From Cristatella mucedo (taxonomy: Eukaryota; Bryozoa; Phylactolaemata; Cristatellidae): a stretch of DNA of 64,000 nucleotides. A program made the position numbers and the translations under genes. Of the stretch, positions 46,378 to 59,522 are shown in pieces. The notes beneath the pieces were generated by a model. It was not told the DNA's origin and did no database searches. It was given only the letters and a program-made list of their open reading frames with translations. Numbering within the stretch: the stretch's first letter is position 1; each line of letters begins with the position of its first letter. Where the stretch lies: the NCBI GenBank assembly GCA_009760855.2, contig WPIO01000101.1, forward strand, positions 1,354,001 to 1,418,000. Reading direction: 5' to 3'.

Positions 46378-46863
46378 CAGACAGCCCTCGACCAAAGAAG
46401 CAGGTAGGGATCGGAAGACCTGTCGTAAGTTGAAGTCAAGAATGGTAAATGATACGTTCTAATAGAACAGGTTCTGACGAAGACATAGAAGGGTTAAGGG
46501 TTAAGGAATTGATTTTCGCAAAAAATAAGAAATAAATGAGAACAAGTAAATAAGATTATATTTACATACCATAATGTGGAGTATTTTGGGCATACAGATG
46601 CTGCTAGTTGTAGTACTTTACATTGAGTACTATTGGGAGGAGAGTGAGATGGAGTTAGATAATCTGGCTGGAGGGTCATAAACTTTTCTTTCCTCTAGAC
46701 CTTCGCGACTGGTTGCGGCTTTTTCAAGTATACTGACGGCGCATGGATTTTAAAATTTTGCTTGGGTAGATTTTTATTTTTGTGTTTTTGCATGACCGTG
46801 GCCGAGTTAGTATCTATGAACTTTTTTAAGTCGAACCTTCCTTCGTAAGTCGAGGGCTGACTG
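46378..46863 (+). mobile_element. Pogo/Tigger-like miniature DNA transposon
   Basis: Inverted ends CAGACAGCCCTCGAC and GTCGAGGGCTGACTG, flanked on both sides by TA (46376-46377 and 46864-46865). The 486-bp AT-rich interior has no transposase. CAG ends and TA duplication are typical of Tc1/mariner-pogo elements. Confidence 0.8.
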
Positions 46864-47234
46864 TATTTTCTTGATATTCCGCCTTAATAAAACTAGCTGC
46901 AGCAACACTGTTGCTGAATGGGAGCAAACGCATTTCGGTAGCACTTTATCAACCACCCGTAATTACTAACGCAACTTCGGTTAAGCTGAAGCTGACCCTT
47001 TAAGTTGTTTGTTCCTTTTTTGCCAGTCCAGTGTTCTATGTCTATGTGGAGTTTGTGGCAGCATCATTTAGCTTTCTTGTCCAACGAGCTTTGGCTGGAC
47101 AGCATAACCACTGCAAGCTGTGTGGCGGCGGTAAACGACAAAGGCGTTGGATTTCATTGTGGCCAAAATATCTGTTTGGTTCAACGAGCGATAGCCCTGC
47201 ACTTGTCCAGCTTGGGATTAATTGCCATCCTAGT

Positions 47235-47365
47235 TTGGCACAGGGCTAATATGTTCACCTTTGACGACCGAGGTCGTGGTTTCAAGCCCTGCGGCATCTG
47301 TAAAGCGCCCGGATAGAGACGAAGTTCACTGAAGGCACTATGCAATTTTGTTTTATTTAAAATTA
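47235..47365 (+). mobile_element. SINE-B copy, + strand
   Basis: Head TTTGGCACAGGGCTAAT (A-box region), GTCGTGGTTTCAAGCCCTGC (B box), then GCGCCCGGATAGAGACGAAG and GCACTATGCAA. Confidence 0.75.
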
Positions 47366-48440
<1,075 letters not shown>

Positions 48441-48683
48441 AGCCGCGTGACGTTGGCAGCTCCTAAATGTTTGGCCGAGTAAGAGCTCGAGCAGCTGCTA
48501 CATCTGCGTAGCCGATCGTTGCAAGCGTCGCACTGGCTCGAGCGAGCCTTCCAAAACGTATCCGCAAGTTCCTTCACATGTCGTCCCTGTAGCGCACCGT
48601 CCTAACCTCCGTATCCCCGTCCCTCCGGAGATGGATCAGCCATCTTGATGCGTGAGCAGCAGGTCAGACAGCGAGGAAGATAT

Positions 48684-49490
48684 GAGCCGATGGCGGTAAA
48701 CCGGGTTACCGAATTTCCGCAAGTAGAATCGCAATTAATTATTTCTTTTGCGGACAGCTGCTCTAAAAATATAGCCTTTCGAAGTCTAAAACGCCATTGA
48801 CCTGATTCAGGAGCAGCACCGTCAGAATCGTGTCGACGCAATCTGAAGAACTATGTGCCCAAGAGCTCAACGAAAGCATGAAGGCTATGGTTGGCTATAA
48901 TGACGATATGCAAGATGTAAGTAAAGATGTTCTTAACAACGCAATGAAACTGAAGCGAAAACGTGTCTTAAAGTTGACAGCGAAGAAGCTGCGTTCTTTT
49001 TCAGTGAGGTACGTGTCGATCCCGGTCCTGTGATCTGACGTATTATCCGGCCGTGCCGAATAATATCGCTGATAGTGAGGACGAAGATCGCGACAATATT
49101 GGCGCGCCGTTGGCGGCGGCATCCGGCATATGGCGCAGACTCGTGGCAGAAAAAGAGCATCGGCGCAGAAGGAGGCTGCTCTGGGCGTGCAGGTGCGCTC
49201 TGAGGGGCGCCTGAAGGAGGCGCCAGCGGTTGTCCTTAATCAGCCATCAATCTTCAGCTATTTCTCAAAAAAAATAGGCTCAATTTTCGTGATCTAGCCC
49301 TGGATCGTTGCCCTGGATCTGGTCAGCCGCTGCTCGCATGCGCAATACAATTAATCGTTTTTGAAATCACTGTTTTTCTGCTGACGAATAGAACTCGAAG
49401 AGCCAGACATTTCTAGCCTATTTGCATATAATTTAGGCCATTATTCAAGTAGGTCTCGCAGTCCGCGCGAACCGTCATCGCGGTCATATT
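48684..49490 (+). mobile_element. DNA transposon with GGTAACC ends (copy 2)
   Basis: Left end GAGCCGATGGCGGTAAACCGGG, then a segment shared with copy 1 (TTTCCGCAAGTAGAA, CTATGGTTGGCTATAATGAC, AATCAGCCATCAATCTT, TTTAGCCTATTT-like). The right end is degraded. The interior coding is more broken than copy 1. Confidence 0.65.
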
Positions 49491-49604
49491 GCAGGTCAAG
49501 ATTCCTATTTATCAGATGATGCAGCTGAGGACAGAAAGCCATACTTTCCCAATCAGAAATACCTCAAAGATGTGATCAGAGAAGACTTTGGTCTTACCAA
49601 GTCC

Positions 49605-49905
49605 GACGCAAAAAGAAAAAGAACTTAAAAAGCACACCTATTTAGGACAGCATTTAGTGGGCCCCTGTGATTCGTCCTTCATGTGGTTATGCGTGCTTAC
49701 ACTGTACATGCTGCCACTAACCACATTTGCATGCTGACCCTGTGCATGTCACCCCTAACCATGTTATTCATACTGTTTGTTTATCAAGCATGATATTACT
49801 TACCATTCAATTGCATTTCTCTTTGCAACAAATGTAAAACGCCTAGAAAGAGATTGAGTTCTCTGAGGGCACTTAATCCAGTGCATTCTTATTATTATTA
49901 TTATG
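49605..49905 (+). mobile_element. LINE 3' end, short 5'-truncated copy
   Basis: Begins AAAGAACTTAAAAAGCACAC, carries the full 3' UTR with AGCATTTAGTGGGCCC, and ends GGGCACTTAATCCAGTGC plus an ATT tail. Confidence 0.92.
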
Positions 49906-51320
49906 CAGCTCTTTCAAAAGTGCAGGCTCAAAGAGCGGAACTTGTTGGATGAAAGTGCGAACGTGGCAGAGGAGAGAAAACGTCGCCAGCTTTATCCAGC
50001 TTCTTCAGTGGGCAAGATTAGCTGCACTACTGCAGCAACGTGGCCCATCTAATCCTCAGCTGCAAGAATCACCGGTAACCCGAGTGAATAGGGCCTGTTT
50101 CTGAGTAGTTCATTTAGGAGCCTCAAAGTCGAGTTGCTTTAAGATACCAACAAGTGCGTACCCACCCCTCCCTATATCTCACTTCTTACGCCTCAAAGAG
50201 AGCAGTGCAAGTGTCTAGATGGGGCTTAGTATTTTTTAGTATGGTGACAATGGCTGGGAGGTCATTGGATACTTCAAAATGATTACATTTCTGACGGCCA
50301 CTCTATTGGCTCGTTGACGTCAATGGCGTGCAAGTACACTTCTAACGAGTTTGTGCGAAGCGACGACCCATCACGCGGTTTGACCTCTCAGCATTTGATA
50401 AGCATATGCTAATTTTGCAACTTCTCCATACCGCACCTAATGCTATACACGTCGGGCTGGCGCGAACATAACCTTTCAACGCGTCGCAGGTGCGACGCGT
50501 GCGATACGCCTCTATCGCACATCCCGATAAACATACAGGAGCTTCTTTCAAGCTACTTTTCTTCTGAAAAGCACCATAATTTAGCGTATCAAAATCGCCG
50601 AGTCCAGAAGGGCACTTCGACGTCACCAAAAAAAGTGGTCGACGCCCAACTGGCTCGAGAGCTCGAATCTCCACCCGTAGATGACTCTCTTAAAGCCCGC
50701 CTAGAATTAAATCAGTTCCGCCATTTCCCAAGGGAAGCCACTTCTTCCGTAAGCGGAGTGAGTGGCTGCTGGCGGTTCGGCAGCGAGGTCTCACATGCGA
50801 TTACAGATGCCAGCTCGCAGTGCTAATTCTGAGAAACAGAGCAGACTACGCCGCCGCCACAGCGTGCGCGAAACTTTCACGCGGCCGACCGAAGCAGACG
50901 CCGTCGCTGGGGCAAAGAAGCAGCACCGGCTACCAGCCGTCGTCCGCTCGGCAGGTGGCGGGAAAATCCATCCGCACAGCGAGGCAGAAGAGCAAAGGAA
51001 ACATGCGTTCGGACAGCTGAAGACCGCCCGCCCGCCCGTCCGGAAAATACGAAAGAAATTCGAGGCGACACATACCTGTGGTCTCCAGGCTCAGCGGCGG
51101 AACACATCATTTTGCGTATAAATTCGCGGCATTTCACTGGAAAGCCGAGATGGAGCGGGTGGAGCCGCTTCGAAGCGTCGCCTCCAAACCATTATACGAT
51201 TACTCCTGTTGTCTCACGAACCCCGAGACGACCCCGCACGCGCAGGCAAGAAATAACCCGAGCGGATGCTCTGAGTTTCGATTTGACTGTCGCCAAGTCG
51301 GGATGTGTCACGATATCGGT
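49906..51320 (+). other. No gene established
   Basis: A 128-codon ATG frame at 50,440-50,826 (with KKVVDAQLARELESPP) is protein-like in places but has no recognised domain. The frame at 50,762-51,121 starts with GTG. Left unassigned. Confidence 0.4.
50440..50826 (+). CDS. Unrecognised 128-codon ORF
   Basis: ATG at 50440; mixed-composition protein containing HIPINIQELLSSYFSSEKHH and DSLKARLELNQFRHFP. No signal peptide, membrane segment or family resemblance. Wobble positions are not GC-biased as in the three assembled genes, which argues against a real gene. Confidence 0.15.
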   Translation: MLYTSGWREHNLSTRRRCDACDTPLSHIPINIQELLSSYFSSEKHHNLAYQNRRVQKGTSTSPKKVVDAQLARELESPPVDDSLKARLELNQFRHFPREATSSVSGVSGCWRFGSEVSHAITDASSQC

Positions 51321-51321
51321 C

Positions 51322-51480
51322 ACTAGCGTCTTTGCCCAGGAGATATGATGCTCGCTCTTTACTATCCAGATCGCGGGTTCGAGTCCTGCATTAGGTGATT
51401 CTTTATCGCCTACTGCAAGCGGTGGTGATAGGCGTAAAGGCTCGTCTGCTGCTATATAATTGAGGCTGCGAAATCAGCTC
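51322..51480 (+). mobile_element. SINE-A copy, + strand
   Basis: B box perfect (GGGTTCGAGTCCTGC), then CTACTGCAAGCGGTGGTGATAGG, CTGCTATATAATTGAGGCTG and AAATCAGCT. Confidence 0.85.
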
Positions 51481-51655
51481 AGCTGTAGCCAGTTCCAGGC
51501 CACGGTTGCTTGCAAACTGAATGCGCGATTTCCCCAGGATATTTCAGGTCAGTGGTTAGAAGCAAGGCTACTCGACGTAGCAGTGCGGTGGTAATGTAGA
51601 AGCAGTTCAGAGGTTGTGGTGGTTAGGGCTTGCCTGCCTCGCACGGCCAACAACA

Positions 51656-51850
<195 letters not shown>

Positions 51851-51969
51851 ACTACTAATAATAATACATTTGATGCTGTTGAGTTTGTGGACGGACATTC
51901 GCCCTGGACATTTCCTCCGACAACCTCCCGGACATTTCCCCCTGGGTTAGAACATTCCCCCCCCCCTGG

Positions 51970-52084
51970 GGTATAGGGTATAGGGTATAGGGTTTAGGGT
52001 GTAGGCTTTAGGGTGTAGGGTGTAGGGTGCAGGGTGTAGGGTGTAGGGTGTAGGGTGTAGGGTGTAGGGTGTAGTGTGTAGGGT
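51970..52084 (+). repeat. Telomere-like heptamer array
   Basis: Starts TATAGGG x3, then TTTAGGG, then mostly TGTAGGG units with TGCAGGG and TAGGCTT variants, about 16 units. G-rich strand is +. Confidence 0.9.
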
Positions 52085-52091
52085 TTATATA

Positions 52092-52190
<99 letters not shown>

Positions 52191-52192
52191 TA
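52085..52192 (+). repeat. (TA)n microsatellite
   Basis: About 100 bp of TA directly after the telomere-like array. Confidence 0.97.
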
Positions 52193-52435
52193 TATGCGTT
52201 TTGCGGAGTACCGTGATTGTTTGCACCTTTTTATTGCTCGTTCTTCGTGATTGATCTGATTTGACTATCAGTAGTCCATTGAGCAAAACACCACAGTACA
52301 GTTCTTGTGATTAGAATATTCAAATGGGCTGTGCAGTGCAAGGCCAACTAGTGAATATGTCATATGGAATTAACAAAACTTCCAATTATACTGAGTTGAT
52401 TTAATTTGAATAGAGCGTGAATTTCATTTGATAAT

Positions 52436-52562
52436 GTATATACATATATATTCTTATCTATCTATATATATCTATATTCTTATTATATATATATATATAT
52501 ATTCTTCTTATTCTATTCTATCTGTATTCTTCTTTATTATTATTATTATTATTATTATTTAT
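52436..52562 (+). repeat. TA / TTCTTA / ATT low-complexity tract
   Basis: TA and TCTATA pieces followed by (ATT)n at about 52,534-52,560. Confidence 0.9.
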
Positions 52563-52744
52563 GTTCTTATTCTTCGTTATACGTTCATCAACATAGGGGG
52601 AAATGTCCTACCCCAGGGGTGAAATGTTCTACTCGGGGAATCTAACCGTCATGGCCTATCCAAAGAGTGTATTATTGGGTCCGCTGTTCTTCTACGTTGA
52701 CTTCCACCGACGAAGTAGGCTATCGCGGTACAGCGGACCCAACA

Positions 52745-52806
52745 GATACACCACCCTCAGAGAACTCAGTCTCCTTCTAGGCACTTCGCATTTGCTACTA
52801 AGGACG
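52745..52806 (-). mobile_element. LINE 3' terminus relic, antisense
   Basis: CTCAGAGAACTCAGTCTCCT then CTAGGCACTTCGCATTTGCT, the reverse of the LINE 3' end. Confidence 0.6.
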
Positions 52807-54962
52807 CACAATAACAAATTATTCTCCTCCGCGTCATATACTCGCCATCACTTAGCCGTCGCGGTGCGCCGGTCGACTGCTAGAGCCACCACGAAAAAGC
52901 CTGACCCTAATGGCTACGCCTGAGGTCAAGGTCGTGGTATATTAGCGGCGGTCAACTGCGTCGACGACGCTTGTCGGTGACCTCCACATCACGTAGTTCC
53001 CTATCTAGCGTCCAAGTCCAAGTGTACGCAAGCATGAGCCGGTGGCGAGTACTGTTGCGTGGTCAATTGCAAAGTGCACAATTAATGCTTCAAGAATGAA
53101 TTCAGGGTTACTTCACGCTTTCAAAAAAAAACTAGAAACTAGCCTCGCCGGCACTCCAGGCGAGACAAAATTGGTACTTATCGATAGGCCGTGAGAATGC
53201 TGCAGCAAGTAATCCGGGCTCCGTCCTCGACTTTATAATTCACTTCAAAACACTGGCTAGGCTCAGCGACTACAATGCTAGCCAATATCAAAGTCAAGAT
53301 GAATTTTTTTTATGGCCAAGGTCGTGGGCTCAAGCCCCGTGGCTGTAGTCTAACTTGTCGTCGCGAGCGGCACAGCACGCTAGCCAACGAGGAACACCAC
53401 CAGTTTATTTCCTCCACACTCACAGCCGGCGGAAGCACTACTGCCCGCCGCAGACGTCGCACGCTTCTGTCCTCTGCGGTACCGGAACGCTGCGCTCTCA
53501 TTCGTTGGCGCCGTTGCCAACGCCTAGCTGCGCTCCGATTGCCTAACCGGTGGCCGGGAGGGCCACCCAGCCTAGTACTGGCAGATAACAACATTTAGGT
53601 GCTGTCACCGACTGCGGTCTACATAAACAAAAACCACATGCCCGCCTGATCTGGAGGTCAATCTACGGCGCATTCTCCACTTTTTGGCAGCAAGAGTGGC
53701 ATACATGAAGCCCTTGAATAGAGATGAAATTCTTTTATGGCACTATATACATGAATTATGTAAGAACCCTTGAAAACAGCTGTATGCAATCTGCAGCTGC
53801 CCAGCCGACGCAGACGTCGGAACTTCTATGCCACTCTAGCGCAAACTGCTAATTTCCAGCTCTACCATCAGCTTAATAATAGTAATGCTGATAATAGCAA
53901 ATATACGAATAAGAATAGTAACTTAAATACCGTCTCAAGAGAGCTAAATCTCTATGTGAGCAGTTTAAGTTTTCCGAACAGGAATCACATTATTGGTTAG
54001 GGACTCTAGCATGTGCGCGACTAGGCAGCTGGTCGGCACGCACCACACTTCCGGTTTTGCAGAGCACTCGTGTTTGACTTCTGATGACGACGCGCCGTTA
54101 GCTTATGGATTTCCAACTCTACGATATTACTTGGGGTTATCTAGAAATGTGCATATGCATATATGCATATATACAAATAGATATACAAGAGCTAAACAAT
54201 TAAGATAAAAAGTCTATTTACGTAGCGTAGCCATTTTTTTGACAGTGCATTAGGGCTACGTACATTCAAAGGCGGCCGCGACGTACAATATCTCTCGACG
54301 ATTTGCCCCACCCAGTACCCAGCGTATTTCCACTGACAAGACACCAACTTCTAGAGTACAAACTCATTGCTTGCGAGCAGCTCACTGCATGTGGACTCTC
54401 GTCGCTCGTTCATTGCAGACGTACATAACAGGTCTATTACAAGTCACTCCCGGAAGTACTGGTCGTTTTGGATGAAGCTTCGCCATCTTGCCATGTGACG
54501 CAAGTGCTCCATCTTGTGGCGTAGCGGAGGAATGGATGGACTTTCTCGCTTTAATTAGTAGAGATTAACGGTCCATCCGGTGATCAATTTAGGCACGCAC
54601 TTTTTTAAATGCATCTGCTGGATCATTAATGTGAGAAATTGGCAGCCTGTCAGCAGCATTATACGGGCTAGGCAGTCTGTCTCAGCTGTGACACGACATC
54701 GACGCGGTAGCAGCGCCGCCGCGCTTTTTCGTAGGTAGATGCTAACTCTCGGCAGCTACCAACAAACGAGTGGAATTAGGGGTCCATCTGACTTCTGGCC
54801 TCTTCTATTGCAGCCCGCAAAAAAAGAAGCTCCGGATGCCGGCGGAGGTTGGTTGGGCTGCTGAGACATCGCATCGCAGAAAATCATCTACAATATGTTC
54901 CGTGCTGCACTATGGTGATGGCTATGTGTAAACCTATAGGGAGAATGCAGCGGAACCAACAA
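52807..54962 (+). other. No gene; interrupted SINE-B
   Basis: SINE-B head and B box near 53,312-53,346 (GGTCGTGGGCTCAAGCCCCG) and SINE-B 3' end near 53,708-53,757 (CCTTGAATAGAGATGAAATT) are separated by about 360 bp of unrelated GC-rich DNA. Remainder unrecognised. Confidence 0.5.
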
Positions 54963-54966
54963 ATAA

Positions 54967-55790
54967 TAATAATAATACACTTGATAAAGGAACCTCAGAG
55001 AACTCAATCTCTTTCTAGGCGCTTGACATTTGCTGCAAAGGAAACACGATCGAATGGTGAGTGGTGGCCTGCTTAATAAACAACATGAATAACATGGTTA
55101 GGAGTGACATGCACAGGGTCAGCATGCAAGTGTGTTTAATGGCAGCATACATAGCATACTGTCAGCATGCATGAGCACATGAAGGACGAATCACAGGGAC
55201 TCACTAAATGCTGTCATAAATAGGTGCGTTTTTAATTTCTTTTTAACTGTGGTCAAGTAAGGAGGTGTCGTGAGGCAAGTCGTGAGTGAGTTTCAGGCTT
55301 TGGAAGCATACGAACTACAGGCACGGTCTCCAAAGAACTTGAGATTTTTACTAGGCATGAGTAAATAATTAGATTCCGAAAAGCGGGTAGTACGATGCTG
55401 AGCCTGGTGGGGGGAGTAGATCTGATAGCCGTAGGCTGTAGCGAAAGAAGAAAGCGACCTAAAAGTGAGTCACGTGAGCCTTGAAATCGATGCGCTGCTC
55501 GACTGGGAGCCAGCGCAGGTCGGCTACATGTGGTGTTATGTGGCAACTGCACCGTCACGACAGACAAGTATAGCTGCGGAGTTTTGCACCAGCTGCAATC
55601 GCCTGATTGCACATGCCTTTAGGCCAGCAAGCAGTGAGTTACAGAAGTCATTACGAGATATCACAAATGTATGGACCAACTTAGATGTGGCATATTTATC
55701 AAACAAGCCCGAATTTTAGCAATGTTAAGTAGCTGAAAGTAGGCAGACTTGACTGTGAGGCTGATTTGATCATTAAATGAAAGGTCAGCA
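54967..55790 (-). mobile_element. LINE 3' part, antisense
   Basis: Reverse of the 44 kb LINE from its ATT tail (54,963-54,977) through the 3' UTR and a frameshifted C-terminal coding region (about 55,253-55,612) to TGGTCCATACATTTGTGA and the AAGTCTGCCTACTTTCAGCTA part near 55,740. Confidence 0.9.
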
Positions 55791-56040
55791 TGCTTGTGCG
55801 TTCGGGTCTTACTTCTCCAGAGATTTCGGCACCGGGCTGAGCACCGCGTTCAGCTCAGATGGCGACCGAGTAGAGCCAAAGTCCTTACGTGCAGTCCCCA
55901 CGGTTACGCACTAGGTCACAAACTAATTGGTGACCTCTGGCAAACTCATGGGCAGAGCCCTTTTCGGCCCGTCGCTCACTGGATTTCTCGTCAAAGCTTG
56001 GGAGCAAAGCAGCCTGAGCGTTCCACGTGGTGGCCAGCAG
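55791..56040 (+). other. No gene recognised
   Basis: Unique-looking sequence before the GGGCA array. Confidence 0.5.
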
Positions 56041-56054
56041 GGCAAGGCAGGTCA

Positions 56055-56243
56055 GGTCAGGGCAGGGCAGGGCAGGGCAGGGCAGGGCAGGGCAGGGCAG
56101 GGCAGGGCAGGGCAGGGCAGGGCAGGGCAGGGCAGGGCAGGGCAGGGCAGGGCAGGGCAGGGCAGGGCAGGGCAGAGCAGGGCAGGGCAGGGCAGGGCAG
56201 GGCAGGGCAGGGCAGGGCAGGGCAGGGCAGGGCAGGGCAGGGT
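56055..56243 (+). repeat. (GGGCA)n pentanucleotide array
   Basis: About 37 units with one AGAGC interruption near 56,173. Frames read as Gly-Gln-Gly-Arg-Ala repeats or poly Pro-Ala-Leu-Pro-Cys; artefactual. Confidence 0.97.
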
Positions 56244-57829
56244 AGTATCCATTCGGGCTGAATCAGCGAGATAGCGGAAATCAATCTCCGTTACGCCGAA
56301 GCTGACCAGGATGCTTAGTCGTATTATCGCGAGGGCTCTGCTGTCCTGATGGACGGGCACATACGCCGTCCGCCGAAGAGAAAGCAGAGGGGAGTGGTGA
56401 CTTCGACTTGAAATCTTTCATGCTGTCGCTCACTTCACGTCCATCATCAGCTTTGGGGCAAGCCGCCTACATTTGATCGCTGGCGTTGGGGCGGGGGGGG
56501 GACATCGCCGTATAAGGTCACTCACCATGCGCTAGCATTTTTGCCAAGTAAAGAGCAAATAGCGAACGTTCTGCAATGGCGGCATTTGCTCGTATTCCCA
56601 CTGAGAAAATGCATGACGAATCCGTGCAGGCGCCTTGCTGCTCAGAAGTTGCAAAAAGCTTCGAGAAAATGGCAGCCACCACATGCAGGTCACCGTGCGA
56701 CTTAAGCCTGAAATACCCCAACAGGTCGCACCGTTGTTGTAACGTTAGTTGGTCGTGCTGCATGACAATAGCTGGCAGACAACTGCGCCGTTATTTTGTT
56801 CAGATGTAGCTGGTATGAGCCTTACAATTTCGTAGTCAGTTGACTACAGCTGCAATGAAATTAAGAGAGTTGAGTTATGGCAAGACAGGACAAGACATTG
56901 GCTCTGGATTGAATGAGCACGATTGGCACGACAGTACTATCGCAGCTATCACAAGGAGGAGGATGAGGAGGGCCAGCAGGAGAGTGACGACCCGTACAAA
57001 GATGATGACGAAGAGCACGTGATGGGATGCGGGATGAATGATGCAAGCGATGGGGACGATTACTCGGACTCGGAGCTCGTGACGATGTGACGCGCGATGA
57101 GATGCGGCTATGTAGACGAGGACTCTAATAAGAAATATGAGAAGGACGGGGATGACAAAAGGTGGACTCAGACGAAGTCGGTCAAACACAGTCCGAAAAA
57201 ATTAACTTGAAAGTAAGCCTAACATGCTAAGTGATGCACTCTCGGCGTGGCTGGCAGCAGCTGCTCAGCTTCGAGCTCGCTGCTGCTGCTCTCGTTGGGT
57301 ACACGCCCCCTACCTCGCGGGTGAGTTGAAGCTGGAGCCTTTGCCATCTCCTTTAAGCCCATTTAGATATCGAAAAGCAGCTTTCGCTTGTTACGCTTCA
57401 GTTTGCCGATAAACTTTAAAGTATTCGGCCCAGATAAAGCGCAGACTTGAATGCTATTTAAGGAAGTCCGAGTCTAACGACGATCTGGCCGATTTCAAAG
57501 ACTACCTTCCTTCCTCGATTCCTTCGAATAAGAAAGCGGAAGGTTAGAAAAGCCAGCGCGCTTTTTTTCACTCGAAAAGCCCAAGTCCTGCCAGTCTGAC
57601 CCATAAAAGATTCATAAGAAGGTGAACAATTTGCTTGCAAACTCTTGATGGGTCTCAAACCCCGGACATTAACGCTTGGCCAACAAATTTTCAGCCTTTT
57701 TCGTTGAAAGAATTAGACATGCGATAGGACATGTGCCTCCATAAAGCCCCCTCCGACTAAAGCCATCGTTGAGTCGCAATATGTGACCATCCTAAAGAGA
57801 TGTTCTGAAGTTTTTCTGTATGCGATGTG
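56244..57829 (+). other. No gene established; short acidic frame
   Basis: A frame at about 56,918-57,090 reads YYRSYHKEEDEEGQQESDDP, then more Asp/Glu and a stop after SDSELVTM. It has no ATG and no splice support. Elsewhere nothing recognised. Confidence 0.4.
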
Positions 57830-58740
57830 TCTGCCTCAATAAACTCTAGTAAAAAGAGCTCGTCTCTTAAAGGCCCGGTGCCAATCCCTTCGTGGTCTTC
57901 CCTGGCAGACAAACTCAACCCAACCATAACTCTGCTTCTCTGGAGAACGGGCTTGTTCCTAAGAATTTCAAATAGGCCATCGTTCGACCAATACTTGAAA
58001 GCTTGATTTAGATTCAGAGGTCCTGGCAAACTATCGCCCAGTTTCCCTTCTTCCTTATAGTCAAAGGCTCTTGAAAAGACTATCGCTAAGCAGCTTTAAG
58101 AACACACTGAAAGAATAAATCATCAGACAAATTGTGATCGGGATTCAAGCGAAACCACTTCACTAAAACTGTTCTCCTCCATGTAACCAATGGTATCCTA
58201 TGCAGCAACGGTAACGGGAATGTCACAGCGGGGATGTCTCTGCTGGATCTATCAGCTGCTAATACGATATCCTACTTGAACGATTGAGAATAGCGATAGA
58301 TCTGGCAGACGAGTCACTAGTGTGGTTCAAACCATTCTTGTGTGATCGTGTTAAATCCTTATAGAGTGGGGTCAGGTCTCATTGTATCTCCGTCTGTAAC
58401 TCCACAAAGTCATGAAGACCATGTGGGTGTTACGCAGGAGAGTTTTGTATAGCGCACTCACAGCCTAAGCGGCTTTCGGTACGCATTCGGTAGCCAACAG
58501 ACTTCGTCTAACGCAACAAAGAGAAAGTGGGAAGCATAGCAAAAGTCAGGAGAGCAGTTGAGGTAGTGAGTAGCATGGAAGTAGCACCTCAGGACCGCTG
58601 AAAAGGATGAGCCATAGTCAGCAGGAGCATTCACCAGATAAGTCACATGTGGAGTCTCACACGAGTCCGTCCTTGGCCCTTTTCTGTTCTCCATTTATAC
58701 TCAAACTCTGGGAAAGTGATTCGGGCCCATGGGCTGTTTA
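57830..58740 (+). mobile_element. LINE reverse-transcriptase N-terminal relic
   Basis: Frameshifted but recognisable: ENGLVPKNFK (57.94 kb), VLANYR with PVSLL (58.02 kb), QSGFRR-like and NHSTKTVLL (58.14 kb), SLLDLSAAND (58.24 kb), and GVSHESVLGPFLFSIYT (58.65 kb), the RT GVPQGS motif. Broken near 58,440-58,640 by an R1 repeat. Same broad LINE type as the other copies, from a region they lack. Confidence 0.85.
58440..58640 (-). repeat. Dispersed repeat R1 (copy 2), inserted in LINE
   Basis: Reverse reads GACGAAGTCTGTTGGCTACC, GCGTACCGAAAGCCGCTTAGG, then GTGAGTGCGCTATAC. It interrupts the LINE RT frame, so it moved or was copied after the LINE landed. Confidence 0.6.
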
Positions 58741-59374
58741 AACCATAGGAATCTGCTGCAGCGACTAAAAAAAACTGGTCAATTGAATACTTGCCTTGCA
58801 GAAATTTGATCCTTGATGCCTGTCAATTTCCGTTGACTAAACAATAAAATGGAACTGCTACTAGTAGGACACCTCAAGTGTTGCTGGACGAGAAACACCT
58901 CAAACGTGTGGCTGGACTAGAAGACTGCTCTTCTAATAGACTATGCTGCTGTGTAACGGTCACCGTGTGCTCGGAATGTAGCTGTTGTCTTTGACATTTC
59001 TTTTGACAACTGTCTACATTTTGAAAGTTTCATTAAGAAGAATGGCCCTACAGTTGGTCGTCATGTCCAATCCCCATCTAAGACTAGGGACTGTCTACCG
59101 TGGTGGCTTTCAAATTTACGAAAATTTCGAGTGAATTACGTGGAAAGTTTTGAAGAATGCCACTCTACTATCGCAATTGCATAAGCCACCCTCTGTCAAC
59201 CTTGGCTTTGATGACAAGACACATCAGGCACCAGCACATTTTGAACGAATGTTAATTCTGGCATTGGCTCGCTCGCCTCGACAGTTGGTGGCAGACAGCA
59301 GGCAGTGTAAAACCAGCTGTCGTCGTCTGCTCGCCGTGCGATTCTAATGACTGCAGGAAAATCCACAGGAGTTC
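58741..59374 (+). other. No gene recognised
   Basis: AT-moderate sequence with no coding or repeat signal. Confidence 0.55.
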
Positions 59375-59485
59375 TCTGCTTTCGTACCGAAAGCCGCTTA
59401 GGATTTGAGTGAGCAACAGAAAACTCTACTACGTAACACCCACTCAGTCTTTCGAGGCTTTGTGGAGTTACAGACGGGGATACAT
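59375..59485 (+). repeat. Dispersed repeat R1 (copy 3)
   Basis: GTACCGAAAGCCGCTTAGGA then TTCGAGGCTTTGTGGAGTTA and CAGACGGGGATAC, matching copy 1 with several indels. Confidence 0.55.
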
Positions 59486-59516
59486 TATACTTTTACATTA
59501 CACTCTAGCTTAATAC

Positions 59517-59522
59517 TTTATT
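59517..59522 (-). terminator. Candidate polyadenylation signal of BAD-like gene
   Basis: AATAAA on the - strand about 960 bases after the stop; I saw no nearer one. Confidence 0.3.
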
